Assembly: GCA_037783545.1 (NCBI GenBank)
Contig: JBBELK010000977.1
Location: forward strand, 1 to 64,000
Direction: 5' to 3'
Source of the DNA: Henricia sp. BOLD:AAB3569
Lineage: Eukaryota > Echinodermata > Asteroidea > Spinulosida > Echinasteridae
Length of the DNA: 64,000 nucleotides
Of the stretch, positions 34,801 through 45,622 are shown piece by piece (position 1 is the first letter of the stretch; every line of letters starts with the position of its first letter). The notes below the pieces were generated by a model. It ran no database searches. It was not told the DNA's origin and saw only the letters and a list, made by a program, of their open reading frames with translations. A program made the position numbers and the translations under genes.

Positions 34801-37800
34801 CTCTGGTCTTCCATAATGTGGCCCATCAGCATAGCTATAATATCTAGCCTTATTCCAGCATAAAGTATAAATTTTACAGATAGCGCAGTTTATAGTGCAG
34901 TAGGCCAGAGGTCTCAGGTTCGAATCCAATTTTTATGCTCATTTAAATTTAACGGACAGTAATTTATTGTAAAAATTGACATTAACACTTCTGAGATTTG
35001 ACATGTCCATGATAGTTTAAAGAGGAAGAATCCCCCTTGACGAAAATCCAGCATTTAGGCTTTTTTCGATAGTCCAAACATCCCTCTTGCCGACGTGGAT
35101 TTTTATTATTTTTTAATTGTCGGTTTTAAGTGGATAAATTGCAAGCAAAAGTGCGCTTTTCGAAAATGAGATTTTCGCGATTTCTGAAACGCTCATTAGG
35201 TATTCATGATATGCGCGTGACCCCGTGACGCAATCCTGAGAAAGAGAAGTCAACACGATAGTTAGCTCCATACGTTTACACGCAAAAAACTTAGAAAACC
35301 GTCTCTTTTAGATGGTGTTTTTTGAAGAATTTTGTTGTTCCAAAAAGCCAGAGATATGCCCAGTAGCTGCGTGGTTGCATGTTTTACCAGACACTATGAA
35401 AAAAAGAGAGCAGAAAGATTTTCTTTTCTATTACCAAGAGAGAGAAAAATTAGTCGCTCATTGTATAACTTGTACGGCCGATGTCCAAACACGTGGAAAC
35501 TACGCCGCAGTGGACCGTACACAGACCGCTGTGAATGCCGTTCGTTCCGTGACAAAATCACCCGTCGCAATGCACTAGTATTTACTTCAAAAGAGAGTCA
35601 CTGTGAGCAACAATTTCATCGTTTTTTCACAAAACAGGTAATAGTAGATTGCTGTCATATTACATGAAGTGTTTTTCACGTTTGTATTTTGAATTACAAG
35701 GACAAAATAGGCATGATAAACATTCACTTCGTGTATTTTCCATTCAATACTGCACATACCGTTTTGTATGTTTCTCAGGATGACGTCAACACCCTGTTGA
35801 TAAACAAGCCGAGTGACCTCGAGCGTTTCAGAATTTGGGTGAAGAGGGTCGGAACTGCTTTACGTTTTAAGCAAAAGTCTGTCGATTTTTTGTGAAAAAC
35901 AAGTTGTGATGGTGTTGTAGACACATACACCTCCATGATAAACAGAAAAACTAAAAAAATATGGAAGGGGGGATTCTAGCTGTTTAATACAAAAAAAATC
36001 CTATGGGAACACTGCTTGACACTAAGCTTGGGATTGTTTTGGGGAACAATCCGAGACTATTAAAACTTATTGGGTTCTTTTTTGTTTCTTATTCGTTTAT
36101 ACTATGTGTAAAAAAAAGTCCTACTTTTGATCCTAAATAACTCATTTGTCAATGGATTTAACCAGTTAATGCCATTATTTTTTTAACCATTGCTGTCTGT
36201 AGGCGCGGGTTTATTTTTAGTTGAAGCGTGGAGGAAAGAAAACAACTAAACTCATTAATCGTGCGCGGTAAAATATTGTTATGTCGATACACTGTCATTG
36301 TACACCCTAATGCCGCTTTGTTATAAACTGTTTTGCCCAAAAGATGTCAAAAGCAGTAACAAGTGAATTTCCCCTAAACGTGTTAACAAGTCCTCCGCTG
36401 CACCGATGCGGAAATCTTGGCGTGTTTAAACGTCCTCCGGCGTCAAGTGGTTAAACCAAAATTTCAGATCATGTAAACAAGGCTTGACAAATTTTATTGA
36501 GCAAATTGCATCAGCTTTTTCCAAGAGGGTGAGATTTAATTTAATCCTTAAAAAACAAAAGCCGGACTTCTCCAATGTCAATACATCGCTGGAGATGGTG
36601 GCAGAAAATGCGTACTGCAGCCAAAAGCTTCTGAAGGAATGCAGGATCACCCCTAATGTCATTGCACACCCCCTTGATCTTTTTTGTGCAACTCGTCAAG
36701 AAATGCAAAATGAGCTCTGACATAGACATATCCATGACAGGAGGATGCCAGATGGAAGTGGCTGGTTCTGAAATTAAGGTTTTTTTTTTTTTGGCTTTTA
36801 AATTTTACCCTCTTGGTCAAAACTGATGCAAATCGCTCAAAAAAATTGTCAGGCCTTGTTTACATGACCTGAATTTTTGGTCTAAATCCGTTGGCAAATG
36901 ACAAACTTATTCAAGATCAAAAGTAGTAAAAAATATATTAGACCCGTAGTATTATTACTTCTTTCACAGAGCACCACAACAGCACCATTACGAGCTGTAA
37001 ATTCTCTCCAAATGACTCCAGAATCTGCACGACGTCCATGGACATGGTGACCAAGCTGTGGGACATAGCATCGCAGAGTGTTACTGTTAAACTTGGGTAA
37101 TGACCAGAGTCCTATTTCATGGAGCTGTTTAGCAGCCGATCTTGTGCTAACGTAGGCTCCATTTATTTCATAAAGACCATAAGCACTGCTAAATGTTTGC
37201 TAGCTTCAGAGGCAAAATAACCTATTACTTTTTACATCTTTATTTAGGGCCGTCAACATTTTTTTAAGTAGTATTTTTCAAGACCCCCTTCCCTGCTGCC
37301 GAAATACTACTTATAAATTGTTTTTGTCACTACCATGAAATGTTAACTTTTACAGTGCATGTAACATTTTACGCGGCCCTTGAGCACCCCCCTTCCGACG
37401 CTTTGTAGAACCGTTACAATGTTGACAACTTTGGACGGCCCCTTACATTTTTTACGTTTTACTTTTTACATCAGAGGCCACATCAACATTGTTTCCTGCT
37501 GTTGTTTCAACAAGGACGAGCGTCGACTTTGCACAGGATCCTGGGACAAGCAACTCCAGGTGTGGGACGTGTCTACAGGGATCTACCGGTCCGAGGGACC
37601 TGTCACCTTTAGCAAAGGTCATGAGGGGTCGGTCAGCTCATGCACATTCAGCGAAGATGGTAAGTGAAGTCAGATCGTATTCCTGAGATTAGCTGACGAA
37701 AGTCGTTTAGACACTATGAGAAAAACTGAATAGCATGCTCGGGTGGGACTCAAACTCGCGACCTCCTGTATACTAAGCAGATGTCTTGACCACTCGCGAC

Positions 37801-40800
37801 CACTAATTATTTAGCAGCCAGAACCACAGTGATGTCCTACCTGAGCACGCTATGAAGTTTTTCTCATAGGAAAAGCAAAACAAACCCAAATTAACGTTAA
37901 ACAGCAGGATTGTTTTTTGGCAAAAATACATTTTTTTTTTAAAGGCAAATGTGATTGGCCAAAAGTTAAGACCAGCAGCCGATTTCACGAAACATTGCGC
38001 AACTTGTGCCATGGCGTAAGACTTACGCCATAACTTTATGGCGTAGCTGCGCAATAAACCCAGGATCGATTTCACAAAACTCTCCTTAGCTGCGCAATGT
38101 TCATTTTTTCACTTTAGCACTTGTAACTTCTAGGACGAGGATAATTTCTAGTTTTATGAACGACTATTTGATGTTTGCGCTTGATAAAATATTCATACAT
38201 AAAACATACGTCGTTGTTTTTCACAAATTTGCACTGTAATCATGGCTACCACCACTCATGTCGCTCGCTCATCATGCGTGCAGCGTCTCGTCGCAGATTT
38301 CACTGATGTTAAAAGGCCGGGGATAAGGGAAGGCCGGGGTTCAGTTCGTTGACGATGCGATAAATAAGCATGTGTAGCTAGCTGCATTATCGCCATTTTT
38401 CACTGTCCTACGACACATTTTTCCAACTTACGTCACCAAAAACCACGCCACATTTTATCGCGTTTCACGAAAGTTGCGTCAATTCCAAATGTGGTGCAAC
38501 TTTTGTGAAACGCGCCGCAACTTATTGCGCAAGTTGCGCAATTATTTATGGCGATTTCGTGAAATCGGCTGCAGATCAAGTACCACAAAAACTGACACTT
38601 GAGAGCCATTTCTTCATTCATTGTATGAATCTCACCACACAAACTAAATCACCTTCCCTCATAACTGATTTAGTGCAATTACATTTATTTTGTGTTAATT
38701 TGTTTACTTATTTTTACATTTTCCATCTGCAGGTAGTATGTTGGTTTCAGGTTCCTACGATCAAACAGTTGTGGTTTGGGATGCTGAAAACTGCGGACCA
38801 AAACTAACGCTCAAGGTAACTATCTGCTTTTATCGTATCGCCATCTTTCAATGCTTATTCATCTTTCTTGTCAGGATATATACCGAACAACAAAATAAAT
38901 GCAAAATATTTCCTCACTTTTTAATTTAAAAAAAACCCTCTCCCACTCTCGGTCAGTCTGAGAGTGGGGGTTTTCAGCACACAGAAGCTTTATTCAGTTG
39001 TACATAATGAAGCTGTTAATGACAATAATGATAATACGGACTTATACATATCTAGGGAAACCCTGATCAAGGCACCTACACTATCATCACCCTGATCACA
39101 GAACCCCATTAAAGGGCCCCTGAAATGCTCAATAACTCTATGCACAGTTTTTGCTGCATATGAAGGATTACTTGTGTAGAAAGACAATACTACTGTTCAT
39201 TTTGATGCCCTATGAATAAAAAGTGGAATTTCTTCACATAAACTCACAGAAAGAGGGCGCTATTTGGGGCATGTCACTTTAGGAACACACAGCAGAAAAG
39301 CAAAGAAAAAACAAGACTTCAAACTGGAATTGTGGAAAAATGCTGCAGTTTCCAACCTTAGTTTTTTCATGGTTTGCAACAAGCAACATGTAAAACAAAC
39401 CTAAACCGTCATGGGTTACAAAAGTTTCAGCAAGTTGGAGAAAATTGTGGAAACATTTGTGCACAGTTGAATGAGATTTTCCTGTGTTTTCCTAATGTGA
39501 CATCACCACTTTGCTCATGCATATGTAAATTTTGCATTAGCATAAAAATCAAAAACCTTGATTTTAACCCCCCAAACAACTTTCAAGTAGGGTTTTTATG
39601 ATTGTAAATAATGGACTAGTTCCATAGCACAGATTTCATTGATAAACCCACCATTTCAGGGGCCCTTTAAATCACTTCATATACCATCTCAGCTCCCTGG
39701 GGAGTATACAGCCCCGGCTGCCTTAGGCCCTCAATGGCTAATTAAACACGTCAACATTCGCTACTCCCTTTAGGTACTCATTTACTTCTGGGTGGGGAGA
39801 AGCAATGTGAAATGGTCATCGTTCTCAGTAGAAACACGCTCTATGCTTTAGCTTGTAGAGAATTTTCCTAGTCAAGCCCGTAGGGATGAGTTTGAATGAA
39901 CCCCCCTCCCCCTCCCTTAATCTGGATCCCGTGGTCCACTCATCGTCTCTGGATGTATTTATAAAAAATCAACCATAAAAGTGTCACAACATAAGGGAGA
40001 CGCTGGGTTTTTTAGTTATCAAGATTCACTACTTTTTCAGGGCCATACTGACTGGGTTACAGACGTAGACATCACCCAAGACATGAATTGGATTCTCTCC
40101 AGCTCCAGGGACCAGACGATACGACTCTGGAACATCGAGGATAGCGATAATATACCTGTAGTGTTGGAGAATAAGAAGAACATGGGGCTGAAAATTGTCA
40201 AGGTGAGAGTTTTGAAAAGGATGTGGACAAAAGCAGGCAATTGATTTCTTTCCGGTGACGTCACCCCTTCCATCCACAATTTTGGTGGGCATTTTTCATG
40301 ACCCACGTGGCTCGAGTAATAACCGGCAAACAGAGCAAGAAAAGCGCATTGGTTGCACTTACCTTTGTTGCTTGAACTTGCTTTATGCTTTTGCGCCATG
40401 GCTGTTGTATCGATAAAGATAAAAAATTTCTTCAGGCTAAAAATCGCAATCAAGTAAAAGCACTTTCGTGTTTACAAGCCTAGTGCATGCTCAATAATTT
40501 GAACGTATCACAACGCGCGCGTGCGGCATCTTCGAATGAAAATACGCTGGTGAGTATTTTTTACGAGTGTTCACGTGCGTCTATTGGCGCGCGCGTGTAT
40601 GCGCGCAACTGTTGACCACCAAACATCCCCGGATGTTCTACGTCACGGAAAGCAATCAATATGACAAAGTGACGACATTTAGTACATTTGCTTCACTTCT
40701 CTATTGGCATTCTTATATTCATTCATACCGTGGCTGAGGGGTTTGGGTCACTAACATTCAGGTATAAACTTGGGGATGCGGGTTTGATACCTGGCCGTGG

Positions 40801-41337
40801 TACCTGTGCCCTTGAGCAAGACACTTAAACACACTTGCTCCATCCTTCGGAAGGGATTTAAAGCCGTTGGTCCAGTGTGTTGAGTAACGCACTTCAAAGA
40901 TCCCAGAGCACTCTTTCGTTAAGAGTAAGGGGATTCCCCGGTGTCTCTGGCTGCCAATGGCGCCACCCACGTATGTATCTCGATGTTTAGGTGAAAGACA
41001 CTTGGCTAAAGTCATGTGCAGTGCACATGAATATGCGCTATATAAATGTTCATATGACAATTCATATGACATATGAAATGTCATATGACACGTGATATGA
41101 CATGTGATATGTCATATGATATATGTGAAAACATGTATAACTTAGGTAAACTCATCGTACTTTTTTTCACAATTTCTCATCTATCCATTTCAGTGTAATC
41201 AATGCAGTAAGCCATTCTCCATATCACAACTGGATGATCCTCGAGAGCTCAAGATGTGTGTGTTCTGCCGTCTTCAGTCAAGCCGTCCCTTGCTCAACTT
41301 GACCTTAGGGGAAGATATGAATATGCCAGATTTTTGA
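28879..41337 (+). CDS. WDR88: WD repeat-containing protein 88 orthologue, complete, 9 exons
   Basis: Exons: 28879-28992, 32822-32932, 33797-33946, 34628-34766, 36970-37096, 37475-37659, 38733-38815, 40041-40202, 41194-41337. All have GT-AG borders and compatible phases, giving 404 aa. After a 38-residue start come seven WD40 blades (LRGHKEGINSC; WDKRVRVWD; HHNSTITSCKFSPND; GHINIVSCCCF; GHEGSVSSCTFSEDG; GHTDWVTDVDI with SSSRDQTIRLWNIED). The end matches the unusual tail of human WDR88: GLKIVKCNQCSKPFSI and then MCVFCR, two CxxC pairs that could bind zinc. The function is not established; a beta-propeller scaffold is expected. The start ATG follows a short upstream ATG-TGA frame. Introns 1, 2, 3, 4 and 8 hold transposons. 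Confidence 0.93.
29092..29227. mobile_element. Small inverted-repeat MITE nested in the T1 element
   Basis: The 136-bp unit starts AGGGTCCAATTTCATAAA and ends TTTATGAAATAGGACCCT, an inverted repeat of about 18 bp. It interrupts the T1 MITE close to its left end. Confidence 0.6.
29342..32378 (-). mobile_element. RTE-like non-LTR retrotransposon (LINE), almost full length
   Basis: The element is flanked by an 11-bp target duplication TCAATCCGCAT at 29331-29341 and 32379-32389. It has a 3' UTR of only 53 bp and no poly-A, ending in an ATC-rich tail, which fits the RTE group; clade assignment is tentative. It lies antisense in WDR88 intron 1. The 5' end starts directly in the endonuclease motif WNVRGL, so a small 5' truncation is likely. 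The frame is uninterrupted and the flanks match exactly, so insertion was recent. Confidence 0.93.
29395..32409 (-). CDS. LINE polyprotein: APE endonuclease and reverse transcriptase, 1004 aa
   Basis: The N-terminal third is an apurinic-type endonuclease (WNVRGL, IQETKV, CGDFNSKLG, SDHKLVVTRL). The centre is a reverse transcriptase (RPIVLLNSIRKI, YQSGFKRGRS, IDMSKAFDTI, GSPQGDSLSPVLF, catalytic MEYADDVDF). The C-terminus carries the RTE-type CHRRHLRIITGHRWP and FGHILRMPES blocks. The first 11 codons (MTISLKICGLI) come from the flanking MITE, not from the element, so the given ATG is a chimera and the native start is lost or lies elsewhere. No internal stop is present. Confidence 0.92.
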   Translation of the reverse strand: MTISLKICGLIWNVRGLAASSKRQTLGEDCEHYQVDIACIQETKVTMQSEQTLHTGHKLVLMQQKHTVHHGLGFVIGSRLLNHVISYGYVSDRIATIDLSLPLRNGSTAKCRIVNVYGPTSERAREDPSLLDTLYEELAYAIDVPSRWLLFVCGDFNSKLGKLNQLDIGSGLGSCMGLHGTGTRNNNGDCLVQFISSHGLFATNTAFKHPCRHRTTWTGHIAAPKRRPNSKATIPVFNQIDFVLCKQTTKPMLHDSRSYGGCDLNSDHKLVVTRLQLNRICLTHKYRPKGRGPVRYDLYRLASDASTQNAYRHSLQVNLEGILTGRDNNDALSNVLKQMETSATETVGVLTNCRGRRHTEDQLVRDLSLQQKAMRLRIYQSSVSEDRSNIRKERNVLLRKIKKRLRELAVERADALADDITSTDDCRKMFRAARALKVTGPTPTLTVHNADGQFMGTDQGKADTIREWFSKQFTDPDDDGLEPFTGDPRPLTAPITNGEVGKAITSLRNCRSPGPDGIPNELFKYANDVVSPPIASIFNSAFHHHVSIESTGQGTLIALPKPKKAPGPPANLRPIVLLNSIRKILSTITLNRIREKIDIFTGPYQSGFKRGRSCADIVWAQRMLVSVVMSKHWDFFKMGIDMSKAFDTIKRSRILDVLHQAGCNDDELRLVRLVLANTKLKVRVMKTYSAEFVTSIGSPQGDSLSPVLFTCYLAAALSSVREASTRPNPPISSLGMPLEMEYADDVDFIDEEKETLDNVLPIAAAKLKDVNLFMNETKTEFTHVYLSDNRAGDDEDDPVRGDEQWRKSKILGSLLCSSSDVSARRVIGNIAFQSFWKIWIRKSKIPLSKKLRLYDATCVSIMLYNCNSWAAPKAVMDKLDACHRRHLRIITGHRWPNSLISNDALYEMCNTVPLSTRVAKQRWSMFGHILRMPESVPAQTALNFAVIGSSQYRARKGRHCMNLLGVLRADLKTSGLGTLKSRKKLRELRMLATDKKQWLQLKKD
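32629..32766. mobile_element. Palindromic MITE P1, copy 2, just before WDR88 exon 2
   Basis: TTAAAGGCTGAGGCTC at the left and GACGAGCCTCTGCCTTTAA at the right; TTAA on both sides. It ends 55 bp before the acceptor of WDR88 exon 2. Confidence 0.85.
32995..33140. mobile_element. Small inverted-repeat MITE in WDR88 intron 2
   Basis: TGGACCTGAAACAAAATGAC at the left pairs with TCATTATGTTTCAGGTCCA at the right; 146 bp, no coding content. Confidence 0.65.
34169..34364. mobile_element. Mariner-type MITE in WDR88 intron 3
   Basis: CTCAAGTTAGGGATATTGTG at the left and CACACCAATATCCCTAACTT at the right, outer TA on each side and CACT / AGTG termini. About 196 bp. Confidence 0.65.
34775..34940. repeat. 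Inverted pair of tRNA-like sequences in WDR88 intron 4
   Basis: GGATTTGAACCCGAGACCTC (minus-strand B box) is followed by AGAGGTCTCAGGTTCGAATC (plus-strand B box), so two tRNA-derived pieces face each other. They begin eight bases after the exon 4 donor. Confidence 0.55.
35018..35987 (+). mobile_element. TTAA-flanked element with a decayed THAP-like exon
   Basis: The ends TTAAAGAGGAAGAATCCCCC and (reverse) TTAAACAGCTAGAATCCCCC are imperfect inverted repeats with TTAA. A frame starting at 35356 reads MPSSCVVACFTRHYEKKRAE and continues as FSFLLPRERK. The MPxxC...C start with a basic follow-up resembles a THAP zinc finger, which occurs in P and Kolobok transposases. The downstream HF and AVPTF-type residues are not preserved in one frame, so the domain call is weak. 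Confidence 0.4.
37715..37880 (-). repeat. SINE-B, copy 2
   Basis: The minus strand reads CTTAGTATACAGGAGGTCGC and GAGTCCCACCCGAGCATGCT, matching 25284-25440. A short plus-oriented remnant (GCACGCTATGAAGTTTTTCT) follows at about 37842. Confidence 0.65.
40241..40659 (-). mobile_element. Element E1, copy 2, in WDR88 intron 8
   Basis: Reverse orientation of 1861-2282. The minus strand again encodes MAQKHKASSSNKGKCNQCAF and SHVGHEKCPPKLW, ending beside ACGTCACGGAAAGCAATCAA. It starts 39 bp after the donor of exon 8. Confidence 0.7.
40731..41055 (+). repeat. SINE-D, copy 2, with LINE-like tail
   Basis: Matches 16893-17130 (GAGCAAGACACTTAA, CATCCTTCGGAAGG, GCCGTTGGTCCAGTGTGTT). The end ATATGCGCTATATAAATG resembles L2-type LINE tails. 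It runs into an ATATGACATATG repeat to about 41130. Confidence 0.7.
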
Positions 41338-41384
41338 AGTATTCAATTTGTAGACTGCATAACAAACTTGTTTTTCTACTTCAG

Positions 41385-41405
41385 TGTAGTCAGTGTGGCA
41401 AGTAA
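41385..41405 (+). other. Possible alternative last exon (decayed copy of WDR88 exon 9 start)
   Basis: Forty-seven bases after the WDR88 stop, a second pyrimidine tract and CAG are followed by codons for CSQCGK and a stop. This resembles the start of exon 9, CNQCSK, at both DNA and protein level. Use of this acceptor would keep the phase but remove the second CxxC pair. It may be a partial local duplication or chance. Confidence 0.3.
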
Positions 41406-42765
41406 TGCTGTACGTACATTATTACATACAAAGGATGTCCACACTTGGCAGGAGAAATGGATGTTATGTGGACTAGCACACGTCCACAGTCAGATTGTCC
41501 AAGCTTGAAAAATAGGGTTAGGGTGGGGGAGGGGTGTAGGTTCAGGGTTAGAGAACTGTTTTAATTTTGATAAAAACGTTTGCATTTTGTAACAGTTTTC
41601 TTAACCCTTTTAGTGCATACCCACACCCACCCCCGCACCCCAAAAAAGATAAATCCGTCAATTTTTTATTGATACTTATAATTTACTGAATCTGCTACAT
41701 CAAAAAAGTAAATATTTCTTTAAATAATTGTAGACACATGCCTTTATGAACATGTTCGGTTTTTAGTATTATAGCAAAATCATACCAAAGTTTACAATTT
41801 TATACCAAATGTAAATAAAATGCAAAAATAGGACACTAAAAATGGTGAATGTGGTATGCCTGCTAGTATGTTCCAACTTCATGTTGGTCCTTGTTGGCCA
41901 ACAAATGTTGGCTCGTGTAGACGGGCCTTCGGATACTACAAATGCTGTTCTGGTAAACTTAAAAATAAAAGATTTATCCTCCATCTGAATTAAAAACTGT
42001 CTGAAATAGTGCCGTCTTTTTTTGTCAAATCTTGTATACAAAATTATCTTGACATTACATGGGTTTTTCCGTAAAAACAGGAGCCAAAGTGTGACATTTT
42101 GATGCATTTGTAAAAATTGCCTTTTCAAGTTAACAAAATTGTTTAAAGATATTTCTGTGCAATTTATAAATAATGTTAGAATATTTAAAATAATTTACAA
42201 ACGGTTAGACATGTCTTGGTATCATAGTCTTGAAAATATTCAAGAAAATTTTTTAACGACGTAAGGGGGGACTGCAAGGCATTTTCCAACTCTTGCAATT
42301 ACATTTCAAGTCTTTTTGGCAAGTTTTTTATCTGGAAAAGGTATATTGCCGATTTTACCTGTACTTTATTGATTCAAATTACACTGAGCGAAATTTGTTA
42401 CCTTTTGAGCGAAAGTTTAAAAATGTCACACTTGCATTTAGTATATAGTATCAACAGATAAAGGTCGTGTTCGATTTATGAAGCCATTCTTTATATGCTA
42501 AAGGTAATTGTTCTCTGAAGTCCGGTAAAAAAAACAAAACTCCAGAAGTGTCACGTAAGGGGGGACACTCTGTCCCGTTTTCATGGAATGACATGCATAT
42601 AAAATATAAATATACCAAATATAAAAAAGGAAACCTCAGAATATTCGCAAGTAACGGGTAAACACTGTGGTCCAGTTTTATGAAAAGACCCATGTAGAAG
42701 ATGCCTTCGGAATTTTAGAATATACTTGATGCTGCTTTTTCCGCAATTCAATAGGCTGGCGTTTG

Positions 42766-43217
42766 TTAAAGTTGCACTGCCCGTGTTTGGGCCGATTTGG
42801 GCGTCCAATTTTTTTTTTAAAAGTTAAATAGGTATCTTTCTAGAATAGAAAAAGTTATCAGCTTTCATTTGGTACCAAGAACGTAAAAATCCGTCAAGGA
42901 TTAATGCCAGTCGATTAAAAACAAGAAATGATTAAATGGCTGGCAGGTCATTTAATCGACAGGGTTATGACGTAAAGGTACATGTGCGCGTACATGTGTA
43001 CATTGTACACACTATGTACATAATGAGCGTACGCGCACATGTACAACATGTGAAGCACGTTTCAAGAAAAAGGCTTGTATCTCCAATTCCCGACGTCGGA
43101 AATTTAAGTTTTTGATATTTTTCGTTACAGAGACACGTAAGCTTTCTAAATTCGTTCGCTTTCGTGTAAATTAATTGTTTTAATCCTTTCACCGAAACAC
43201 GGGCAATGCAACTTTAA
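42766..43217. mobile_element. T2-type MITE (family T3)
   Basis: TTAAAGTTGCACTGCCCGTG at the left pairs with CACGGGCAATGCAACTTTAA at the right. Inside, GTGCGCGTACATGTGTACAT and its complement form an inner palindrome. Confidence 0.8.
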
Positions 43218-43928
43218 TCACCGGTCTTATCCAGCCCGAATCTTATAATCATAAGTCCAATGAAATTTCTTGAATTACGCAATGGTTGTCCGTAAATCTA
43301 GCAGTTACACCTTTGAAATCACGATTGGATTTTCGGGAGTCTTTATTACAGATGCTGATTTCGATATTTCACTGTCATGTCCCGTATAAAGAAACACTTG
43401 CTTTGTGCTAAGCTTCGGCTTACATGCTAAATCGCGATGAATCGGAAGGGACAATAAATTCACGACACTTGAATCTGTCAATCACACTCTGATATCAAGC
43501 TGTGGGCGTGTTCATTTCCAGCTTATCAGTGGAGTTAACAAGTCTTTTGCTGAGTATGACAGGCCTGGCGGCCGGCCCAGCATGCGTTCTACAAATATTG
43601 ACGTTTTCTTCTAATGTGCAAGCTGTCAATCAATTTTAACTCGCCCTTCTCTCTCACCACCAGTAGGGGGAGAACGAAAATATCGACCACAATTTTGTCT
43701 TTTAATCCGCCCTACCAGGAAGACAGAGGCTAGCTGGTATATTGAAGAAAGAAAAGTTATTACCCTAACCCATTGCTCTATGCTATGGGAGAAATACAAT
43801 TCGGCAGTTAATACACAGCAAACGTATGGTTTTCTGTTTCATCGGGATTTACAGATTCGACAGATGAAGAAAATTTTCTTTTAACAAGTTTTTCAATATT
43901 ACCTTCAAGGGGGAAAATGCTTTTCTTT

Positions 43929-44010
43929 GTAAAGGCACAGGCTCGTCAGCAATGCGCGCGCGCCAAATTCGTGCCACGAAATATGCAGCTCCATGGCAAA
44001 AGGCATTTAA
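43929..44010. mobile_element. Half copy of palindrome P1
   Basis: Only one arm is present (GTAAAGGCACAGGCTCGTCA to GCAGCTCCATGGCAAAAGGC); the second arm is gone. Confidence 0.75.
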
Positions 44011-44854
44011 GAGTATATTTTTGGAACGCCAAGACTATACTTTATACGAAAGTAACACTTCCAATTTGTTTGGAAAAAATCTCTCGTGCATTTACTAAAG
44101 TCTTGTTTGTAGCAACAGTAACCTTCGTTGCAGCGGGACAAACCCGCCGTGCGCGACCCCGTTAAGTCTGCCGAGTCCCGCTGAGACCCCTTTAACTGAG
44201 CTAACCTTTGGAAAAATGTTACTTTAGCAAATTGTTTTAATCCTTCATTGGTCGCAAAGCTAACCCGCGGCGAAGCGAGGTGAACCACCTTGAAAAGGAG
44301 AAATGCGAGGTGAAAAAGAGCTCAGGAATTTAAACCAAGGTAATCTGGCTGGATCAGTGAAGAAGATACCAAAATGTTTGTCAAAGGACTCCAAATTAAA
44401 TGATGCAACTTGCATCAGTCCTTTACCTTTTTTGATGAATCCGTACGGAATAAATTTGTCCCAACATAAAACTCAATAAGTTATTTTTGAAATCGTTAAA
44501 GCCCCTTCCTACGAGACTTGCAAACATCAATAAGCCAAATTACAAAAATTAAAATGACTATTTTTCAATTCTGCAGAAAATTTTAAAAAGAAAGATACTT
44601 TACTAGTTTGAACTGTGGAAAATTAGTCGCACTTTGGCGGTTTGCTGTCATTTCACAAAAAGCGGACTTTTTGGAGAAGCATCCAGTAAAGTTGGCGTAG
44701 GCCATAGACCGTATCGAAATGCTGCCATCTTTAATAGGCCAACTTTTGTTGTTAAAATTGGTCAACAATGCACAAACTGTGTAACCATGCACGCCTCATG
44801 GAACAAAGAAACTGCCCTACAAGTTGGCATGCTATTCGATACGGTCTATAGTGG

Positions 44855-45065
44855 TTCTTTTACCTCTGGCGTCCCGGGTTCGATTCCTGGGCGTGTATGT
44901 AGATTGGGTTTGCAGTCCCTATACTTGACTACATGGGGTTTACCTTCCATTTCTCAAACGGCGTTTGATAATAAAATAAGCTAATACCGTACATAGTTGA
45001 TAACTTGATAGCATAAAGGGCCTTAGTTGCTGAAGATGCCTTTAACAATTACTACTACTACTACT
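44855..45065 (+). repeat. SINE-C, copy 2
   Basis: TCCCGGGTTCGATTCCTGGG and GCGTGTATGTAGATTGGGTT match 4312-4556; the tail ends in a (TAC)n run. Confidence 0.65.
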
Positions 45066-45622
45066 CAACGGACTAGAGCAAGTTTAATCATACTGTCTCA
45101 CTTTTATTTGTGTAACCAGTTTAATGATAGGGTAATGTGAATGACCTGCTTGACATCCTATTAATGCAATCGCTGTATCACTTAAGCGCATGCCAATCTC
45201 CATCACTCAAAAAAAGTGACATCGATCGTTTATAGGAGATGACAAAAAAGTACTTAAAACCCGTTAATAAATAGTGACTCGTGTCTTAAAATGTCAATTT
45301 TGATTTTTCTTGGTAGAGGGATACATGTAACTATAGAACGGAAAGTGAATGACAAATTATGACAGTTGGATGTTGTGGCGCGCGCGGGGGAAAACTTGTT
45401 TCCGTATTCAAAACAAAAGTCCACTTTTTTATAGGACGTTCGAAGGTCGTCTTCTTCACTATATTTTTATTCAGAATAATATATTGTTACACATTTGTAA
45501 CAAACACCACACGAATTTATTTCTGTCCAAGACGATATACTTTCTGTATAAGAAATTAAAAACTGAAGGTAGTTTTCTAACAAAATGTGTGTGCACACAC
45601 AAACACTTTTTTTACCATTCAC

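Noticed and set aside
44007-44288. 93-codon minus-strand frame
   Set aside because: It overlaps the broken end of a P1 palindrome, has no splice signals and no recognisable motif.
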